64,000 nucleotides of DNA from Melissococcus plutonius ATCC 35311. Lineage in GTDB: Bacteria > Bacillota > Bacilli > Lactobacillales > Enterococcaceae. Position 1 is the stretch's first letter. The number at the start of each line of letters is the position of its first letter. The notes under the pieces were generated by a model, which did not search any database, had not been told where the DNA came from, and saw only the letters and a list, made by a program, of their open reading frames with translations. Location of the stretch: contig NC_015516.1 in assembly GCF_000270185.1 (NCBI RefSeq), forward strand, positions 853,001 to 917,000, written 5' to 3'. This document shows positions 27,259-35,719 of the stretch, in pieces. The position numbers were made by a program, and so were the translations under genes.

Positions 27259-29067
27259 ATGTGTGGAATAGTAGGTAGTATAGGGAAAAATAATACAACG
27301 GCGATTTTACTTAGGGGATTAGAAAAATTAGAATATCGGGGTTATGATTCTGCAGGGATTTATGTGAATGGAAAAAATCATGGGAATTACTTAGTGAAAA
27401 CCCAAGGAAGAATTGCTAATTTACAAGAAAAATTAACGTCAAATATACAAGGCACGATTGGTATCGGACATACCAGATGGGCAACACATGGAAAACCAAA
27501 TCAGGAAAATGCTCACCCACATCGATCAAACAATGAACAGTTCATTTTAGTTCATAATGGAGTGATTGAAAATTTTGAAGAATTAAAGCAAAATTTTTTG
27601 CAGGGAAAAGACCTTGTTGGGGATACAGATACAGAAATTATTGTAAATTTGATTGAATATTTTACCGAAATTGGAAAAACGACTAAGGAAGCATTTAAAC
27701 AGACCATAGCATTAATAAAGGGATCATACGCCTTTGCATTGGTTGATAAGGATGATGTTGAAACCATTTATGTTGCGAAAAATAAAAGTCCACTACTTAT
27801 TGGAATTGGAGATCATTTTAACGTTATTTGTAGTGATGCAATGGCAATGTTAGAAGAAACAGATTGTTTTATGGAAATAGCTGATCATGAAATGGTGACA
27901 GTGACTGCAGAAAAAGTAGTCATTGAGGATGCAAATGGACATCTGGTTCATAGAGAGACTTATAAAATTCCATTCGATTTAAATGATCTTGGAAAAGGAA
28001 CTTATCCATATTATATGTTGAAAGAAATTGATGAACAGCCTGGTGTTATCCGTAAAATTATTCAAAATTACACAAATGAAAATAAAGAATTAACGATTAA
28101 TGATTCCTTGGTGAATAAAATTAAGCAAAGTGATCGCATTTATATCATTGCCTGTGGCACTAGTTATAATGCTGGATTGACAACACGTTCTTTATTAGAA
28201 AAAATGATGAATATTCCGGTAGAAGTTCATTTAGCCAGTGAATTTGGTTACCATATGCCTTTATTATCGACACAACCATTTTTCATTTTTTTAAGTCAGA
28301 GTGGAGAGACTGCAGATAGTCGACAAGTTTTAGTACAAATTAGGAATTTAGGATATCCATCACTAACACTGACGAATGTTAATGGATCTACTTTATCAAG
28401 AGAATCGGATAGTACGCTATTGCTTTATGCAGGTCCTGAAATTGCGGTAGCCTCTACCAAAGCATACACAGCGCAAGTAGCATTATTGGCTATTTTGGCA
28501 AAAGCTGTAGGTGAAGCAAAAAACAATTCAATGGCTAAAAACTTTGATATTGTTTATGAATTAGGCAAAGTAGCATCAGTTATGGAAACATTGATTAATG
28601 ATCATTCAGTCAAGGAGTTGGTGAATGAATATTTAGCCGATACGACTAATGCTTTTTATATTGGTCGTGGTGTTGATTACTATACTGCTTTAGAAGCTGC
28701 ATTGAAATTAAAAGAAGTATCATATATTCAAGCTGAAGGGTTTGCTGCTGGTGAGCTGAAACATGGTACCATTGCATTAATTGAAGAAAGTACACCTGTC
28801 ATTGGCATTATTACAGAAGAAGAAACGCAAGCACAGACACGAAGCAACCTAAAAGAAGTAGAGAGTAGAGGAGCGAATAATCTAATTATTTCTTTATCTT
28901 CATTTGCAAACTCAAAAGATCAAATTATTATCCCTGATGTCCATAAATATCTGACTACTTTAGTAAGCATTGTTCCGACACAACTTATTGCTTATTATGC
29001 GGCTTTACAAAAAGGATACGATGTAGATAAACCAAGAAATCTAGCCAAAAGTGTTACAGTCGAATAA
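27259..29067 (+). CDS. glmS: Glutamine-fructose-6-phosphate transaminase (isomerizing)
   Basis: 602 residues. After the start methionine comes Cys2 of the N-terminal glutaminase (CGIVGSIG), with GHTRWATHGKPN and HNGVIENF of the Ntn-hydrolase fold. Two SIS domains follow, carrying IACGTSYNAG, SQSGETADSRQ, and the C-terminal DKPRNLAKSVTVE. The enzyme makes glucosamine-6-phosphate from fructose-6-phosphate and glutamine, the committed step to UDP-GlcNAc. It has its own consensus promoter and a bidirectional terminator, so it is a single-gene unit. ATGAGG precedes the ATG. Confidence 0.97.
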   Translation: MCGIVGSIGKNNTTAILLRGLEKLEYRGYDSAGIYVNGKNHGNYLVKTQGRIANLQEKLTSNIQGTIGIGHTRWATHGKPNQENAHPHRSNNEQFILVHNGVIENFEELKQNFLQGKDLVGDTDTEIIVNLIEYFTEIGKTTKEAFKQTIALIKGSYAFALVDKDDVETIYVAKNKSPLLIGIGDHFNVICSDAMAMLEETDCFMEIADHEMVTVTAEKVVIEDANGHLVHRETYKIPFDLNDLGKGTYPYYMLKEIDEQPGVIRKIIQNYTNENKELTINDSLVNKIKQSDRIYIIACGTSYNAGLTTRSLLEKMMNIPVEVHLASEFGYHMPLLSTQPFFIFLSQSGETADSRQVLVQIRNLGYPSLTLTNVNGSTLSRESDSTLLLYAGPEIAVASTKAYTAQVALLAILAKAVGEAKNNSMAKNFDIVYELGKVASVMETLINDHSVKELVNEYLADTTNAFYIGRGVDYYTALEAALKLKEVSYIQAEGFAAGELKHGTIALIEESTPVIGIITEEETQAQTRSNLKEVESRGANNLIISLSSFANSKDQIIIPDVHKYLTTLVSIVPTQLIAYYAALQKGYDVDKPRNLAKSVTVE

Positions 29068-29260
29068 AAGATTTTTCCCAGATAATTATTTGCTTTAAGA
29101 AATAAATTTAGTTTTATTTATGGATTAAATCGCTAACTTTAATAGACTCATTAAATTTTAAAACTAGCTATATAAAGTTAAATAGTTGGATAGGTTAAAC
29201 TTATTCTGCTAGTTTTCCAATTATTTATTTTTATGCTTGAAATTGAATCAGAATACATTG

Positions 29261-29299
29261 AAAAAGCAATAAATTTAATGCTAAATTTATTGCTTTTTT
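29261..29299. terminator. Bidirectional terminator between glmS and fetB
   Basis: AAAAAGCAATAAATTTA pairs perfectly with TAAATTTATTGCTTTTT over a four-base loop. A and T runs on opposite sides suit convergent transcription from both flanking units. Confidence 0.9.
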
Positions 29300-29385
29300 A
29301 ATGCTTTCATCATTTTGCTTAAACATATGAATGAGAGACAATACCTTTATTAATAGTTTCATTTATCAAATAAACCATCAAAGAT

Positions 29386-30144
29386 TTAAGACAATAATTG
29401 TTTCCTTGAATTATAGTATTTTTTGTAGGCATAGTAACTTGCAATAAAAGAACCGAGGCTCGTAGCAGATAATAACATAAAAGTAACCATAATTTGATAT
29501 TTGATTGCATAAACTGGATCAATGCCAGCAAAAATAAGACCAGACATCATGCCAGGCAGACTGACAATTCCAACAGTTTTTGCAGAATCGATTGTTGGCG
29601 ACATCCCTGTTTTAATACTAGCTTTAATGATTGAATTAGACGCCTCTTTGATAGTTGCACCAAGTGCCAATTTTTCTAATACTTGTTCTCTTTGATCATG
29701 AAATTGACTGTGCATATTTCTATAACATAAGCCAATCGCGACCATTGAATTGCTAGCGACCATGCCTGTAATTGGAATAATCTGCGAGGGAACAAATTTA
29801 ATGGTTTGAGTCATAACTAAGACACCAACGGTAATAAATGTACTAATAAAAATTGAGAAAAAAGAAATCCAAAAACCATCTTCTAATCCGTTGCTTCGCT
29901 TATTCGCATTATAGGCTGCATTAATAAGAATAATGAATATCATGATCATAGTTAAAAATATATTATTAACACGAAAAATATATTTTAATAGATAGCCAAC
30001 AATAATTAATTGAATAACCGCACGACAGATACTAACTATAATCTCTTTTTCCAAACCTAGTTTTTCTTTATAACTAATGCCAATAGCAATAAAAACTAAA
30101 ATGGTTATAAAAAGAAGTGAAATATTATTGACAGATAAATTCAT
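29386..30144 (-). CDS. fetB: ABC transporter permease FetB (YbbM-like)
   Basis: 252 residues with about seven hydrophobic helices, a member of the UPF0014 family. ICRAVIQLIIVGYLL, the IPITGMVASNSMVA stretch and VSLPGMMSGLIFAG are the conserved family blocks. In E. coli FetAB helps export iron and protects from oxidative stress; assignment of metal here is by analogy. The start codon stands only 2 bases behind the end of the ATPase gene, with GGAGGAA inside that gene's last codons, so translation is coupled. It converges on glmS. Confidence 0.88.
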   Translation of the reverse strand: MNLSVNNISLLFITILVFIAIGISYKEKLGLEKEIIVSICRAVIQLIIVGYLLKYIFRVNNIFLTMIMIFIILINAAYNANKRSNGLEDGFWISFFSIFISTFITVGVLVMTQTIKFVPSQIIPITGMVASNSMVAIGLCYRNMHSQFHDQREQVLEKLALGATIKEASNSIIKASIKTGMSPTIDSAKTVGIVSLPGMMSGLIFAGIDPVYAIKYQIMVTFMLLSATSLGSFIASYYAYKKYYNSRKQLLS

Positions 30145-30146
30145 TT

Positions 30147-30791
30147 TTATTCCTCCAATTTACCAGCAACGATTTTTTTTAAATTTTTAGCACTGTTTAT
30201 TTCCTGTGAATCATGAGTAACATAAATAATCGCAAACTTTTCTTCTTTGTTTAATTCATCAATGAGTTGATGGATAACTTGTTTGCTTTCATCATCTAAT
30301 TCGGCAGTCACCTCATCTAACAAAAGAATTTCTGGAAGAAATAGGAGATTTCTAATCAAAGCAATTCGTTGACGTTCACCACCAGAAAGTTCTGTTATTT
30401 TTTTAGATAAATAATTTTCTGGTAATGAAATTCTCCTCAATGACACCTTTGCTTTCTCCATGTCAAAAGATTTCTTTCGAATTTGATAAGGAAAAGAAAA
30501 ATTATCTAAAACTGTATTTCCAAAAAGTGTAGGTTGTTGTGCACAATAAGAAACTTTTTTGCGATAAGAAATAGGGTCCATTGTTGCGATATTGCTCTTG
30601 TGAAATGCTATCTTTCCTGAAGTAGGAGTTAAAAGATTAGCAATCAACTGAAGAAGCGTACTTTTTCCACTACCAGATGGACCAGTTAATGTTAAATAAT
30701 CATTATTATTCAATGTGAAAGAAATATTTTGCAGAATCTCTTGTTGATTGACCTGGTAAGAAATATTAGTTAACTTAAGTAATTCACTCAA
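30147..30791 (-). CDS. fetA: ABC transporter ATP-binding protein FetA (YbbL-like)
   Basis: 214 residues, one ABC domain: Walker A GPSGSGKST near residue 38, signature LSGGERQR, Walker B ILLLDEVTAELD and a switch histidine in IIYVTHD. The pairing with a UPF0014 permease identifies it as the FetA/YbbL type rather than a drug or lipid exporter. The start is TTG, with GGAAGGTAGG upstream. The two genes form a minus-strand operon; no clear promoter or metal-responsive operator could be picked out in front of it. Confidence 0.88.
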   Translation of the reverse strand: MSELLKLTNISYQVNQQEILQNISFTLNNNDYLTLTGPSGSGKSTLLQLIANLLTPTSGKIAFHKSNIATMDPISYRKKVSYCAQQPTLFGNTVLDNFSFPYQIRKKSFDMEKAKVSLRRISLPENYLSKKITELSGGERQRIALIRNLLFLPEILLLDEVTAELDDESKQVIHQLIDELNKEEKFAIIYVTHDSQEINSAKNLKKIVAGKLEE

Positions 30792-30852
30792 TAAAATGAC
30801 CTACCTTCCGATATACTAATTTCCTTCATTGTAGTAAATAGGCAAGTTTTAT

Positions 30853-31005
30853 TCAACTAATACTCACTAAACTAAATTGAAGAACATCGTTTATTGTCTT
30901 GTTAAAATAATCCATGACGCTTTTTCTATAATCATTTTGATTGAATAAATAATTGTAAAAAACAGCTAAAATAAATTTTTTACTTGTAGACTTTTTTAAA
31001 GAATG
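30853..31005 (-). pseudogene. Possible C-terminal remnant of a regulator-like gene
   Basis: An open stretch of 50 codons reads ILAVFYNYLFNQNDYRKS, then VMDYFNKTINDVLQFSLV and stop. The aromatic-rich helical pattern recalls the C-terminal domain of TetR-family regulators, but there is no start, no ribosome binding site, and a stop precedes it. The rest of the 660-base gap (30792-31451) shows no other coding signal. It is weak and may be chance. Confidence 0.2.
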
Positions 31006-31451
31006 TTAGAATACTTCTTTATACTGATTATTTACTAATAATTTTTCTTAATGTATGAATGAATTAAGTAGTACAGAAAAATTATAATTGGTTTAATGAA
31101 TAGGTTGATTTGAATATTTTGTTTAAATAATTAAAAAATTTCGAATTTTTAGTAAATTACTGGTATAGTTAGAATGGACAGAATCATTTGCTACTCTTAA
31201 TAGTTAATTATTCGATTTTTTAGCTCTACTTATTATTTTATAAAATAGCTTAAGAATCAAAAATGGTCTAGTTATAAATAATGAATAATTAAGGTTTAGG
31301 CTAATCATAAATAAAAAAATTTATAGTTAGCCTGAACAATCAACCAAAGGATAATTCTTTCAAAGAAGAAAAATATGTAATAATTATGATTTTGTTAATG
31401 AATAGCATGAAGGATTGATTCAATGAGAAGATATTCAAGGAAGGAAAATTT

Positions 31452-31742
31452 ATGATAAATCATATTAATACAATGACATTTTCCCAATTAAAAGATATTG
31501 TTCAATTGCTAGAAAATGACAGCACTATTTCCAATGAAACAAAACTTTTTATCGATACTGGGTGGGATAGTATTCAAGAAGTTACCACAGAAGCAATACA
31601 AGTAGAAAAAGTTACGTCTTTTGAGGTAGAAGGTGAATTAACAAAAGAAATTTATGAGGGCTATTGTTTGGTTGACAAAGCGAAGAAGTTGAATACAAAA
31701 GGTAAGCAAGAGACAGCGATTATTATCAAAAATCTTTATTAA
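31452..31742 (+). CDS. Hypothetical small acidic protein
   Basis: 96 residues; I do not recognise a family. The product is rich in Glu, Thr and Lys, has no hydrophobic helix or signal peptide, and looks like a soluble helical/beta protein (MTFSQLKDIVQLLEND at the start, VEKVTSFEVEGELTKEIYEG in the middle). A good AAGGAAGG site lies about 8 bases before the ATG, which supports real translation. It stands alone after a long gene-free stretch and 85 bases before a TPR-like gene, so they may share a transcript. Confidence 0.6.
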   Translation: MINHINTMTFSQLKDIVQLLENDSTISNETKLFIDTGWDSIQEVTTEAIQVEKVTSFEVEGELTKEIYEGYCLVDKAKKLNTKGKQETAIIIKNLY

Positions 31743-31827
31743 AAGTACCTATCTGTTTATCTTGTTGTATTAAGTGCGATTTTAGTTAGTTTAAAATAAA
31801 AAGCAGTATTAGAAGGGACGTGTATAT

Positions 31828-32799
31828 TTGGATAACAAAATCTCCTTTCCAAAAAATTATGAAAGATATATTGAATTAGGACAAGCAGCCATGGATGCAA
31901 AGAATACAGAAGCGGCCCTGGATTACTTCTTGAAAGCTTATGCCATCCATCAAGATTTTTCTTTGAATTTTTTAATTGTTAGTATGTATTTAGGTTCAGA
32001 ACAACCAAAAACAGCATTAACCATTGCTTCTGAATTAAAGAAAGACTATCTTTCCTCTGTAGATTCATTGGAATTTTACATTCAGTTATTAATTCAAAAT
32101 CATCAATTTATTGAAGCACATATTTTGATTAATGATCAGCTTTTATTAAAAAAAACAAAAAATATAAAGCCATTTATTGCATTAAAAAAGCAAGTTTGTC
32201 AGACAGAATTGCTTTATCAACAATTTGAAACAAGTAAAATCACCGAGTTAGAACAAAACCTAAAAATTTTACAGACATATAGTTATTTTGAACAGTTAAC
32301 AATCATAAAACAGGCGGTTCAGCTGCCTAAAGAAAGATTTATCAAGATAGGGAAAGAGATTTTGTTAAATTCAGATGTTCATTATTTAGTTCGTTCATGG
32401 CTATTAAATGAATTTGAAAAACTCAACTTAACAGAAAAAATATGTTTTCTTTGGATTGATCAGAAAACGTATCAAGTGATTCCTGCTAATATTGGTGATC
32501 CAATGGATAGTGAAATTTGTCAAAGAGTATTACTTTATTTAGAAAAAGAGCTTATCAATGATCATCCTATTCTGTTATTGGAATTAAAAGAAGAAATTCA
32601 ATTGCATTTTGTTTTACTTTACCCTTTGATCGATCAAATTATAACAGATCCTAAATTATGGACGATTAGCTATATTTCCTTTTATGACCATTCATTAGTT
32701 AATTTTGATGATAACAATCAAGAAGATATGTCTAATATTAAACGGTTTCAGGAAATACAAAATAATATTCGCTTTAATTTAGATGCTGTACAATTATAA
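31828..32799 (+). CDS. TPR-like helical repeat protein of unknown role
   Basis: 323 residues. The N-terminus, YIELGQAAMDAKNTEAALDYFLKAYAIH, is a clear tetratricopeptide pattern (small residues at 8 and 20, alternating helices), with further degenerate helical pairs to about residue 170. The remainder is leucine-rich and mostly helical without a recognised domain. No transmembrane segment or signal peptide is present, so it is probably a cytoplasmic scaffold or adaptor. A TTG start follows AGAAGGGA. It ends before an exceptionally long perfect hairpin shared with cutC on the other strand. Confidence 0.75.
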   Translation: MDNKISFPKNYERYIELGQAAMDAKNTEAALDYFLKAYAIHQDFSLNFLIVSMYLGSEQPKTALTIASELKKDYLSSVDSLEFYIQLLIQNHQFIEAHILINDQLLLKKTKNIKPFIALKKQVCQTELLYQQFETSKITELEQNLKILQTYSYFEQLTIIKQAVQLPKERFIKIGKEILLNSDVHYLVRSWLLNEFEKLNLTEKICFLWIDQKTYQVIPANIGDPMDSEICQRVLLYLEKELINDHPILLLELKEEIQLHFVLLYPLIDQIITDPKLWTISYISFYDHSLVNFDDNNQEDMSNIKRFQEIQNNIRFNLDAVQL

Positions 32800-32820
32800 A
32801 TGGCTAATAATGAAATAAAT

Positions 32821-32880
32821 TTAAAACTCACATTCCCTAAATTCTTATTTTTATAAGAATTTAGGGAATGTGAGTTTTAA
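32821..32880. terminator. Bidirectional terminator, perfect 28-bp stem
   Basis: Bases 32821-32848 are exactly inverse-complementary to 32853-32880, around a TTTT loop; the core is CTCACATTCCCTAAATTC. It separates the plus-strand TPR gene from minus-strand cutC. Confidence 0.9.
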
Positions 32881-32954
32881 CAAGTTTTTGTTTTATAACT
32901 AATTTAGTTAACAGAATAGATAATTATGAATTAGATTGATTAAATAATAGTAGA

Positions 32955-33590
32955 TCAAACAATTTTTGTCCCATGAAATTCACTAACAGATAATTGCTTG
33001 CTGATTATAGGTAGATTGTGTTTGGTAATGCCACCACCAGGTAAAATGATCAATTTATTATTTGCATAGTTGATAAGTTCTTTTAACCAAGGAATATTCT
33101 CTTCAATAAGTGTGTCTGCCTGGCCACCATGTGTTAGAATACGAGAGACACCGTGATCTGCTAACCAGTCAATTGCCTTAAGTTGGTCTGCTTGATTTAA
33201 TAAGTCAAAAGCCATATGAAAAGTTATTTGAAGGCCCTCAGCAGCTTCGATTAATTGTTCCATTGCTTCCTCATCTAGCCAATTTTTTTCAGTTAAACAA
33301 CCAAGCACAACACCATAAGCACCCAAATTTTTTGTTTCAAAAAGATCTGTCTCCATTATCTTTAACTCAGTATCATTGTAGATAAAATTTCCACCACGTG
33401 GACGGATAATGGTCATTACAGGAACCCTACTATCTTCTGTATACTGAAGAGTTTCTTTAATAACACCAATACTAGGAGTCGTACCACCTACAGCTAGATT
33501 ATCACATAGTTCAATTCTAGTAGCACCAGCTGTAATGGCATTTGGGATATTTGTAAAATTTTCCGCACAAAATTCTTTAATCATCTTCAT
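32955..33590 (-). CDS. cutC: Copper homeostasis protein CutC
   Basis: 211 residues folding as a TIM barrel. The opening IKEFCAENFTNIPNAITAGATRIELCDNLAVGGTTPS and the VMTIIRPRGGNFIYND block are diagnostic of the CutC family, as is RILTHGGQ later on. Enterococcal CutC has been linked to copper tolerance and binds Cu(I) in vitro, though its mechanism is unsettled. The gene stands alone on the minus strand, with AAGGAGAG in front of its ATG, and shares a terminator with the convergent TPR gene. Confidence 0.92.
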   Translation of the reverse strand: MKMIKEFCAENFTNIPNAITAGATRIELCDNLAVGGTTPSIGVIKETLQYTEDSRVPVMTIIRPRGGNFIYNDTELKIMETDLFETKNLGAYGVVLGCLTEKNWLDEEAMEQLIEAAEGLQITFHMAFDLLNQADQLKAIDWLADHGVSRILTHGGQADTLIEENIPWLKELINYANNKLIILPGGGITKHNLPIISKQLSVSEFHGTKIV

Positions 33591-33687
33591 ATATTCTCTC
33601 CTTGCTTTTCTTTCATGGGCATTGTATCATAATTCTACCTAGCACAAAAGAATAAACCTTGATTTTGTCAGAAAGAGGTCATTGCTA

Positions 33688-34537
33688 TTGAAAAAAATCG
33701 AACAAGCACAACAATTTTTACAAAAAAATGAATCGTTATTTCGTTGTCCAATTTGTTATCATTCTTTTTATTTAAATTCCTATAGCCTGATTTGTAAGAA
33801 TAATCATCAGTTCGATTTGTCTAAAAAAGGTACACTTTATTTTTTGAATCATCAAGTTAAAACTGAATATTCAAAAAAAAATGTTAATTCCAAGAGGAAA
33901 TTTGATTAAAAATGGGATGTATCAACAAGTATTAGATGCCATACAACAAAAGATTACAGCAATGAATGGCATCACTCTTGACATTGGTTGTGGGGAAGGT
34001 AGTTTCTTAACCCAATTAACAGAACGTGGTTTAAATGGATTTAAGATAGGTTTTGATATTTCAAAAGATGGTATTTATCTGGCAAGTTCTCAACCAGTAG
34101 GAACAGGATTTTGGGGTGTGGCTGACTTAACAAATTTGCCTATTTCATCTGATTCTATAGATACTATTATAAATATTTTTTCACCTGCTTATTATCAGGA
34201 ATTTACCCGAGTATTAAAAAAAGATGGAAAAATCATTAAAATCATTCCAGAGATAGATTATCTTAAAGAATTAAGGCAAATCTTTTATCCAGGAAATGAA
34301 CAAAAGCAATTTTACTCTAATCAAAAAGTTATTGAACGGTTTGAACAAGCAATGATTATTGAAGAAAAAGAACGAATTACCTATACATTTTCTATTCCAA
34401 AACATTGTCAACTAGATTTACTTGAAATGTCGCCTTTAGAATGGCAGGTTTCAAGTGAAATCAAGCAACGTGCACAACAATATCCTTTAGCTGAAATTAC
34501 TATTGATATTTGTTTGTTAAAAGGAAGAAAAAAATAA
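33688..34537 (+). pseudogene. rlmA: 23S rRNA (guanine-N1) methyltransferase RlmA, frameshifted
   Basis: Two frames make one RlmA-type protein of about 280 residues. The N-terminal part has the zinc finger CPICYHSFYLNSYSLICKNNHQFD and runs out of frame after KTEYSKK. The second part (open from 33881) has the SAM-binding LDIGCGEGSFLTQL and WGVADLTNLPI. The break lies in a run of nine A at 33874-33882; removing one A gives a continuous protein through SKKMLIPRGNLIKNGMYQQ. RlmA methylates G745/G748 in 23S rRNA; the Gram-positive form affects tylosin response. TTG at 33688 with GAAAGAGG is preferred over TTG at 33682. Confidence 0.82.
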
Positions 34538-34565
34538 GTTTTTTCACAAAAAATTAAGAAAAAAA

Positions 34566-34594
34566 CTTGCAAACTTTCCACATTGATGTTATAT
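34566..34594 (+). promoter_or_regulatory. Promoter of the trmL leader RNA
   Basis: TTGCAA (34566-34571) and TATATT (34589-34594) with a 17-base spacer. Transcription would begin near 34601, in front of the three-hairpin leader. Confidence 0.7.
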
Positions 34595-34600
34595 TACACA

Positions 34601-34716
34601 CAAGTTGTTTTTTCGTTGATTTTTATCAGGTTCCTGTTCTGATAAAAGTTAGTGAAAAGAAACTCACTAACGTAATGACTCGCAGTGCTTAACACCGAGT
34701 TGATACGTTTTTTTTT
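34601..34716 (+). ncRNA. Structured leader RNA ending in a terminator, upstream of trmL
   Basis: Three consecutive hairpins follow the promoter. TTTTATCAG/CTGATAAAA (34620-34646) has a nine-base loop GTTCCTGTT. GTTAGTGA/TCACTAAC (34647-34670) follows without a gap. The third is CGTA..ACTCG with inner GTG, paired with CAC, CGAGT..TACG (34670-34706), followed by nine T. This is a compact attenuator-like element 65 bases before the trmL start. The position before an RNA methyltransferase gene in a Lactobacillales genome recalls the 23S-methyl RNA motif, but I cannot confirm the match without a covariance search. Confidence 0.6.
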
Positions 34717-34780
34717 ATGTTTTTTAATAGATTTATTATAAAAGAATTGAATTTTTATTTGTTTTAAGAAAGGAAGAACT

Positions 34781-35287
34781 ATGAAAAATCATATTGTTTT
34801 GTTTGAACCTCAAATTCCAGCAAATACTGGTAATATTGCACGGACTTGTGCCGCAACAAACACTGCACTTCATTTAATTGAACCATTGGGTTTTTCAACA
34901 GATGATAAGCATTTAAAAAGAGCAGGATTAGATTATTGGTCCAAAGTAGAAATTACCTACTATGAAAATCTGCCATCTTTTTTAAATGAATTGGGTGATA
35001 AACCGCTTCATCTCATTACAAAATTTGCAAATCAAATCTATAGCGAAATAAATTATGATGATGATCAGGAACATTACTTTATATTTGGTAAGGAAACTAC
35101 TGGATTACCAGAAACATTTATGCGCCAGAATAAAGAAAAATGTTTACGCATACCAATGAATGATCAACATGTTCGTTCACTAAATCTATCAAATACAGCA
35201 GCATTAGTTATTTATGAAGCTTTGCGACAACAAAGGTTTCCAAAATTGGAAAAAAGTCATCATTATGAACAAGATAAACTAGATTAA
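34781..35287 (+). CDS. trmL: tRNA (cytidine(34)-2'-O)-methyltransferase
   Basis: 168 residues, a single SPOUT-fold domain. [23 protein letters not shown] carries motif 1 with the conserved N and [12 protein letters not shown] is motif 2 and [19 protein letters not shown] is motif 3, with the trefoil-knot SAM site. It methylates the ribose of the wobble C/U in tRNA-Leu species. Length is slightly above the E. coli enzyme (157). GAAAGGAAG precedes the ATG. The gene lies behind a promoter and structured leader with an intrinsic terminator, so it is likely controlled by attenuation. Confidence 0.93.
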   Translation: MKNHIVLFEPQIPANTGNIARTCAATNTALHLIEPLGFSTDDKHLKRAGLDYWSKVEITYYENLPSFLNELGDKPLHLITKFANQIYSEINYDDDQEHYFIFGKETTGLPETFMRQNKEKCLRIPMNDQHVRSLNLSNTAALVIYEALRQQRFPKLEKSHHYEQDKLD

Positions 35288-35356
35288 AAAAGAGAACAAA
35301 GTAGGTATAAAAAGTTTGAAATAATTAATGAAAGATGAATTAAATTTAATCAATAA

Positions 35357-35378
35357 ATTTTCTCTTTAAAGAGAAAAT
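35357..35378. repeat. Perfect 22-bp palindrome
   Basis: ATTTTCTCTTT followed directly by AAAGAGAAAAT, no loop and no T run behind it. First of two loop-less palindromes in the 432-base gap between trmL and the Nudix gene. Confidence 0.6.
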
Positions 35379-35437
35379 AACAGTTAGGATAGTAAGGGGA
35401 TTTTGAAACACAACTATACAGGTTAAATTTAAGAAAA

Positions 35438-35463
35438 TTCCCACCTTGATATCAAGGTGGGAA
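35438..35463. repeat. Perfect 26-bp palindrome before a micro-ORF
   Basis: TTCCCACCTTGAT followed directly by its inverse complement ATCAAGGTGGGAA. It ends just before an AAAGGAG site and ATG at 35474. The high GC of the arms stands out in this AT-rich gap. It could be an operator for a dimeric repressor or a transcribed hairpin that hides or stabilises the following ribosome binding site. Confidence 0.65.
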
Positions 35464-35473
35464 AGGAGTAAAA

Positions 35474-35506
35474 ATGAAAAAGTATTTTATTTGGGGGTAT
35501 TGTTAG
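35474..35506 (+). CDS. Micro-ORF, 10 codons, MKKYFIWGYC
   Basis: An AAAGGAG site with 5-base spacing precedes ATG and ten codons, ending in TAG. Removing one G from the GGGGG run would extend it to about 20 codons (MKKYFIWGIVSTYIYINIKP), a small hydrophobic peptide. It may be a leader peptide, a decayed small membrane protein, or chance. No homologue is recognised. Confidence 0.3.
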   Translation: MKKYFIWGYC

Positions 35507-35719
35507 TACATATATATATATTAATATAAAACCATGAATTTTTTATGTTTTTATTTTTGATAAATTATAAATTTTTATATAAAAAATAAAAGATGGTAGG
35601 CCATATTGTTGATCTATAAAATTTCTTAATGAATAAAACTGTTAAAAAATAGTGTTTATTGAATCGAAGAATGGTAAAATTTATACATCAAATGAAATGA
35701 CACATAAAGGGTGGGAAAG

